Made by a program: the position numbers and the translations under genes. From Dyella_B nitratireducens (GTDB lineage: Bacteria > Pseudomonadota > Gammaproteobacteria > Xanthomonadales > Rhodanobacteraceae), in assembly GCF_049532905.1 (NCBI RefSeq), contig NZ_CP064032.1, forward strand, positions 682,001-746,000: 64,000 nucleotides of DNA, read 5' to 3'. Positions 60,670 through 64,000 of this stretch are shown here, piece after piece. Below the pieces are notes generated by a model. It was not told where the DNA came from and did no database searches. It was given only the letters and a program-made list of their open reading frames with translations. Positions within the stretch are counted from its first letter, which is position 1. Each line of letters opens with the position of its first letter.

Positions 60670-61061
60670 GTGCGAACGCGAAAGATTTGCGGCATCCCTT
60701 AAAGCGGGCACGTGGCCTGGGTTCGGCTCAGTTCGGCGTGAGCCACTGGTGGACCCAGCGCACCACCGCCACTGGCCTGGTGGTGTTGGGGCTGTGGTTT
60801 GTGGTGCTGGTGCTGGGTCACTTGCACAGCGATTACGCAACCATGCGCGCTGTGGTCGCCAGGCCGTGGAACGCGGTGCTGTTGATTGCCTTCCTTATCA
60901 CTATGTTCTGGCACGCCGTGCTCGGGCTGCAGGTAGTCATCGAAGACTACGTACATACCCGCTGGAAGGAAATTTTCCTGATGGTGGCCATCAAGTTTAT
61001 CGCCGTGTTGAGCGTGCTGGGCGGCACGCTGGCCGTGCTGCGCATCGCACTGGGAGCCTGA
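60666..61061 (+). CDS. sdhD: Succinate dehydrogenase membrane anchor subunit
   Basis: A 131-residue protein with three membrane helices (about 34-52, 66-88, 100-125) and the conserved GVSHWWTQRTTATGLVVLGLW and FWHAVLGLQVVIEDYVH, the latter with the haem and quinone-site His/Asp/Tyr residues. It anchors SdhAB with SdhC. Confidence 0.95.
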   Translation: MSANAKDLRHPLKRARGLGSAQFGVSHWWTQRTTATGLVVLGLWFVVLVLGHLHSDYATMRAVVARPWNAVLLIAFLITMFWHAVLGLQVVIEDYVHTRWKEIFLMVAIKFIAVLSVLGGTLAVLRIALGA

Positions 61062-61066
61062 GGTCG

Positions 61067-62854
61067 ATGGAAGCCTACAAAGTTCAGCAGCACAAATATG
61101 ACGTGATCGTGGTGGGTGCCGGCGGCGCCGGCCTGCGCGCCACGTTCGGTCTGGCCGAAAAGGGCCTGAAGGCCGCGTGCATTACCAAGGTATTCCCGAC
61201 CCGTTCGCATACGGTCGCAGCGCAGGGTGGTATCGCTGCCGCCCTCGGCAACATGGGCGAGGACGACTGGCGCTTCCACTTCTACGACACCATCAAAGGG
61301 TCGGATTGGCTGGGTGATCAGGACGCCATCGAATACATGTGCCGCGAGGCCATTCCTTCGATCCTGGAGCTGGAACACTATGGCGTGCCGTTCTCGCGCA
61401 CCGACGACGGCCGTATCTACCAGCGCCCCTTCGGCGGCATGACCACGCACTACGGCAAGGGCACTGCACAGCGCACTTGCGCCGCGGCTGACCGCACGGG
61501 TCACGCGATCCTGCACACGCTGTACCAGCAGGCGCTGGCGCATGACGCTACCTTCTTCATCGAATACTTCGCCATCGACCTGATCTTCGACGACGAGGGC
61601 GTGTGCCGCGGTGTGTTGGCGCTCGACATGAATGAGGGCGCCTTGCACCTGTTCCGTGGCCAGTCCGTCGTGTTGGCAACAGGCGGTTACGGTCGCGCTT
61701 ACTTCAGCGCCACTTCCGCGCATACCTGCACGGGCGACGGCGGCGGCATGGTGCTGCGTTCCGGTCTCGCGCTGCAGGATATGGAGTTTGTGCAGTTCCA
61801 TCCCACCGGCATCTACGGCGCCGGCTGCCTGATCACCGAAGGCGTGCGTGGCGAAGGTGGTTACCTCACCAACGCCAAGGGCGAGCGTTTCATGGAACGC
61901 TATGCACCGAGCGCCAAGGATCTCGCCTCGCGCGACGTAGTCAGCCGCGCGATGACCATGGAGATCCGCGAGGGGCGTGGCGTAGGCGAACACAAGGATC
62001 ACGTGCATCTGAACCTGATGCACCTCGGTCCGGAAGTGATCCACGAGCGCCTGCCGGGCATCGCCGAATCCGCGCGCATCTTTGCGGGCGTGGATGTCAC
62101 CAAGGAGCCGATTCCGGTGTTGCCGACCGTGCACTACAACATGGGCGGCATCCCGACCAACTATCACGGCGAAGTCGTGCAGAAGAAGGGCGACAACGTC
62201 GACGCCGTGGTGCCGGGCCTGTTCGCCATCGGCGAGGCTGCGTGTGTATCGGTGCATGGCGCCAACCGTCTCGGCTCCAACTCGCTGCTCGACCTGGTGG
62301 TGTTCGGCCGCGCCGTGTCGCATCGCTGCGCTGAAATCGTCAAGCCGGGCCAGGCTCACAAGGATCTGCCATCCAGTGCATTGGACAAGGCGCTATCGCG
62401 CTTTGACGGCCTACGCCACGCCAATGGCGGCACGCCGACTGCGAAGATTCGCGCCAACATGCAGCGCACCATGCAGGATGACGCCGCGGTGTTCCGCACC
62501 AGCGAATCGCTGCAGGCGGGCTGCAAGAAAATTTCACAGGTATACGACTCGTTCCAGGACGTGCGCGTCAGCGATCGTTCGATGGTGTGGAACTCGGACC
62601 TGATCGAAACGCTGGAACTGTCCAACCTGCTGGGCCAGGCGGTCGCCACGATGTATTCGGCCGAACAGCGTCACGAAAGCCGCGGTGCGCATGCGCATGA
62701 GGACTTCCCTGACCGCGACGATCACAACTGGCAGAAGCACACCATGGCCAGCGTCGATAACGATGGCAAGGTCAGCTTCGATTTCCGCCCGGTGCACATG
62801 TACACCTTGACCGGTGAGGTCGAGGTTGTGCCGCCGAAGAAGCGCGTCTATTAA
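61067..62854 (+). CDS. sdhA: Succinate dehydrogenase flavoprotein subunit
   Basis: A 595-residue flavoprotein. The FAD motif is VIVVGAGGAGLRATFGLAEKG (about 14-34); RSHTVAAQGG has the His that binds FAD covalently. The active-site region is FHPTGIYGAGCLITEGVRGEGG with the later HxR loop at GANRLGSNSLLDLVVFGR. It oxidises succinate to fumarate. The ATG at 61067 is 5 bp after sdhD; the long open frame upstream is a shadow. Confidence 0.97.
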   Translation: MEAYKVQQHKYDVIVVGAGGAGLRATFGLAEKGLKAACITKVFPTRSHTVAAQGGIAAALGNMGEDDWRFHFYDTIKGSDWLGDQDAIEYMCREAIPSILELEHYGVPFSRTDDGRIYQRPFGGMTTHYGKGTAQRTCAAADRTGHAILHTLYQQALAHDATFFIEYFAIDLIFDDEGVCRGVLALDMNEGALHLFRGQSVVLATGGYGRAYFSATSAHTCTGDGGGMVLRSGLALQDMEFVQFHPTGIYGAGCLITEGVRGEGGYLTNAKGERFMERYAPSAKDLASRDVVSRAMTMEIREGRGVGEHKDHVHLNLMHLGPEVIHERLPGIAESARIFAGVDVTKEPIPVLPTVHYNMGGIPTNYHGEVVQKKGDNVDAVVPGLFAIGEAACVSVHGANRLGSNSLLDLVVFGRAVSHRCAEIVKPGQAHKDLPSSALDKALSRFDGLRHANGGTPTAKIRANMQRTMQDDAAVFRTSESLQAGCKKISQVYDSFQDVRVSDRSMVWNSDLIETLELSNLLGQAVATMYSAEQRHESRGAHAHEDFPDRDDHNWQKHTMASVDNDGKVSFDFRPVHMYTLTGEVEVVPPKKRVY

Positions 62855-62878
62855 GCATTACCGACTGGAGAGGCAATC

Positions 62879-63661
62879 GTGGCCGAGTTCACGCTACCCA
62901 AGAATTCGAAAATCCAGCCGGGCAAGCACTATCCGGCGAAGGACGCGAAGAAACCGCGGACGTTCCGCATTTATCGCTGGTCGCCGGACGATGGCCAGAA
63001 CCCGCGTATCGACACGTATGAGGTCGATCTGGCCGCGTGCGGCCCGATGGTTCTGGACGCACTGCTGAAGATCAAGAACGAGATCGATCCCACGCTCACG
63101 CTGCGCCGCTCCTGCCGTGAAGGCATTTGCGGTTCCTGCGCGATGAACATCGATGGCACCAATACGCTGGCCTGCACCCGGTCCATCGAAGAGTGCGCGT
63201 CGGGTGATGTGAAGATCTACCCGCTGCCGCATATGCCGGTGGTGAAGGATCTGGTACCGGATCTCACGCACTTCTACGCTCAGTTCGCCTCGATCCGTCC
63301 GTGGCTGCGTACGCAGAGTGCGGCGCCGGATCGTGAGCGCCTGCAATCGCCGGAAGATCGCAAGAAGCTCGACGGCCTGTATGAGTGCATTCTGTGTGCT
63401 TGCTGCTCGACCAGCTGCCCGAGCTACTGGTGGAACGGCGACCGTTACCTGGGCCCAGCGATCCTCCTGCAGGCCTACCGCTGGATCGTTGACTCGCGCG
63501 ACGAAGACACCGGCGCCCGTCTGGATGATCTGGAAGATCCGTTCAAGCTGTATCGCTGCCACACCATCATGAACTGCGCGCGCACGTGCCCGAAAGGATT
63601 GAATCCGGCCAAGGCGATTGCGGAGATCAAGAAGTTGCTGGTCGAGCGGCGGTCAACTTGA
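62879..63661 (+). CDS. sdhB: Succinate dehydrogenase iron-sulfur subunit
   Basis: A 260-residue protein with three clusters: [2Fe-2S] SCREGICGSCAMNIDGTNTLAC, [4Fe-4S] CILCACCSTSCPSYWW and [3Fe-4S] CHTIMNCARTCPKGLNP. It passes electrons from SdhA to quinone. It starts at GTG with GGAGAGG upstream. Confidence 0.97.
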   Translation: MAEFTLPKNSKIQPGKHYPAKDAKKPRTFRIYRWSPDDGQNPRIDTYEVDLAACGPMVLDALLKIKNEIDPTLTLRRSCREGICGSCAMNIDGTNTLACTRSIEECASGDVKIYPLPHMPVVKDLVPDLTHFYAQFASIRPWLRTQSAAPDRERLQSPEDRKKLDGLYECILCACCSTSCPSYWWNGDRYLGPAILLQAYRWIVDSRDEDTGARLDDLEDPFKLYRCHTIMNCARTCPKGLNPAKAIAEIKKLLVERRST

Positions 63662-63673
63662 TGGGTATCCCCG

Positions 63674-63708
63674 TGCCGTCATTCCCGCTTTCGCGGGAAT
63701 GACGGCAC
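63674..63708. repeat. REP-like palindrome between sdhB and sdhE
   Basis: CGTGCCGTCATTCCCGC and GCGGGAATGACGGCACG form a perfect 17-bp stem across a short TTTC-like loop. It lies inside the likely sdh transcript and could stabilise the sdhB 3' end. Confidence 0.8.
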
Positions 63709-63751
63709 GGAAGTTTGAGGGTATGCCTCAACTCCTAATGGATGAGGGTAG

Positions 63752-64000
63752 ATGGACGAAGCCCGCCTAAAACGCCTGCGCTGGCGCACCCGCCGCGGCA
63801 CGCGCGAACTGGACGCCCTATTCGGCGGCTGGCTGGAAACCTCGTTTCCTACTGCCGACGCAGCCCTGCAACAAGCTTTCGACGAACTGCTCGACGTGCA
63901 AGACCCGGACCTGTGGGACTGGGTCATGGGCCACGCCAAACCGTCACGCGCTGATTGGCAGGCGATCATCGATGACATCCGCGCCCGCCATCGGCTTTGA
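63752..64000 (+). CDS. sdhE: FAD assembly factor SdhE
   Basis: An 82-residue protein with the SdhE motif RTRRGTRELDALFGGWLE (RGxxE) and LLDVQDPDLWDWVMG. It promotes covalent flavinylation of SdhA. The stop ends at the last base of the window. It follows sdhB after 90 bp containing a REP unit, so the cluster carries assembly factors on both sides of sdhCDAB. Confidence 0.95.
   Translation: MDEARLKRLRWRTRRGTRELDALFGGWLETSFPTADAALQQAFDELLDVQDPDLWDWVMGHAKPSRADWQAIIDDIRARHRL

Noticed and set aside
60629..61066. Upstream extension of the sdhA frame
   Set aside because: It runs antisense in character through sdhC/sdhD in another frame; the SdhA N-terminus begins at 61067.

Overview
The window reads as chromosome of a high-GC gammaproteobacterium of the Xanthomonadales/Lysobacterales, most likely the Rhodanobacteraceae (Dyella/Rhodanobacter-like). 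This is inferred from gene content and order: rplU-rpmA-obgE, murJ-ribF-ileS-lspA with rpsT divergent, a complete ccmABCDEFGHI operon, a kynurenine 3-monooxygenase, sdhCDAB-sdhE, and very many xanthomonad-style palindromic repeats between genes. No rRNA, prophage, intact insertion sequence or CRISPR array was seen.

Layout. 1-1764 (-): a YadA-like trimeric autotransporter adhesin cut by the window edge. 2006-5959 (-): a VOC protein, a hotdog thioesterase and uvrA. 6146-8632 (+): a DUF2059 protein, ribosomal proteins L21 and L27, and the GTPase ObgE. 8807-16648 (+): a type I Wadjet (JetABCD) plasmid-defence operon with an extra PDDEXK nuclease gene (DUF1016/YhcG) between jetA and jetB. 17111-18891 (+): a Tat-exported glycosylasparaginase and cutC. 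19039-25856: rpsT (-), then murJ, ribF, a short leader ORF ending in four Ile codons, ileS and lspA (+). 25971-30865: a secreted GH9 cellulase and GH18 chitinase (-) and a ROK regulator (+). 31233-36884 (+): the pgaABCD operon for poly-N-acetylglucosamine, behind a CRP/Clp-type site and a sigma-54-type promoter. 36967-37259: a non-coding, MITE-like element made of nested inverted repeats, directly upstream of a LysR gene. 38183-41066: tRNA-Leu(CAA), cysteine dioxygenase, a small dimeric-barrel protein, DUF3597 and a MetX/CysX acyltransferase. 41293-48069 (-): ccmI to ccmA, preceded by a kmo-DUF3293 fusion gene. 50271-51608 (-): phaB and phaR. 51685-56524 (-): a MarR-OMF-EmrA-EmrB efflux operon with a clear operator. 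56708-58608: TatD, a glycine-zipper lipoprotein and a cell-wall hydrolase. 59052-64000: ygfZ (-), then DUF1674 (SDHAF4-like), sdhCDAB and sdhE (+).

How the parts work together. Most of the window is core metabolism and housekeeping: translation, cytochrome c maturation feeding respiration, complex II with two assembly factors, and polyhydroxybutyrate control. Set into it are accessory blocks: adhesin, Wadjet, polysaccharide degradation, PNAG biofilm and drug efflux. The observations most worth following up are the candidate Ile-responsive attenuator of ileS (22140-22320), the Wadjet operon whose jetA/jetB junction was split by a nuclease cassette leaving a 30-bp repeat on both sides, the nested-hairpin MITE-like element at 36967-37259, the dual regulatory region of pga, and the kmo-DUF3293 fusion.
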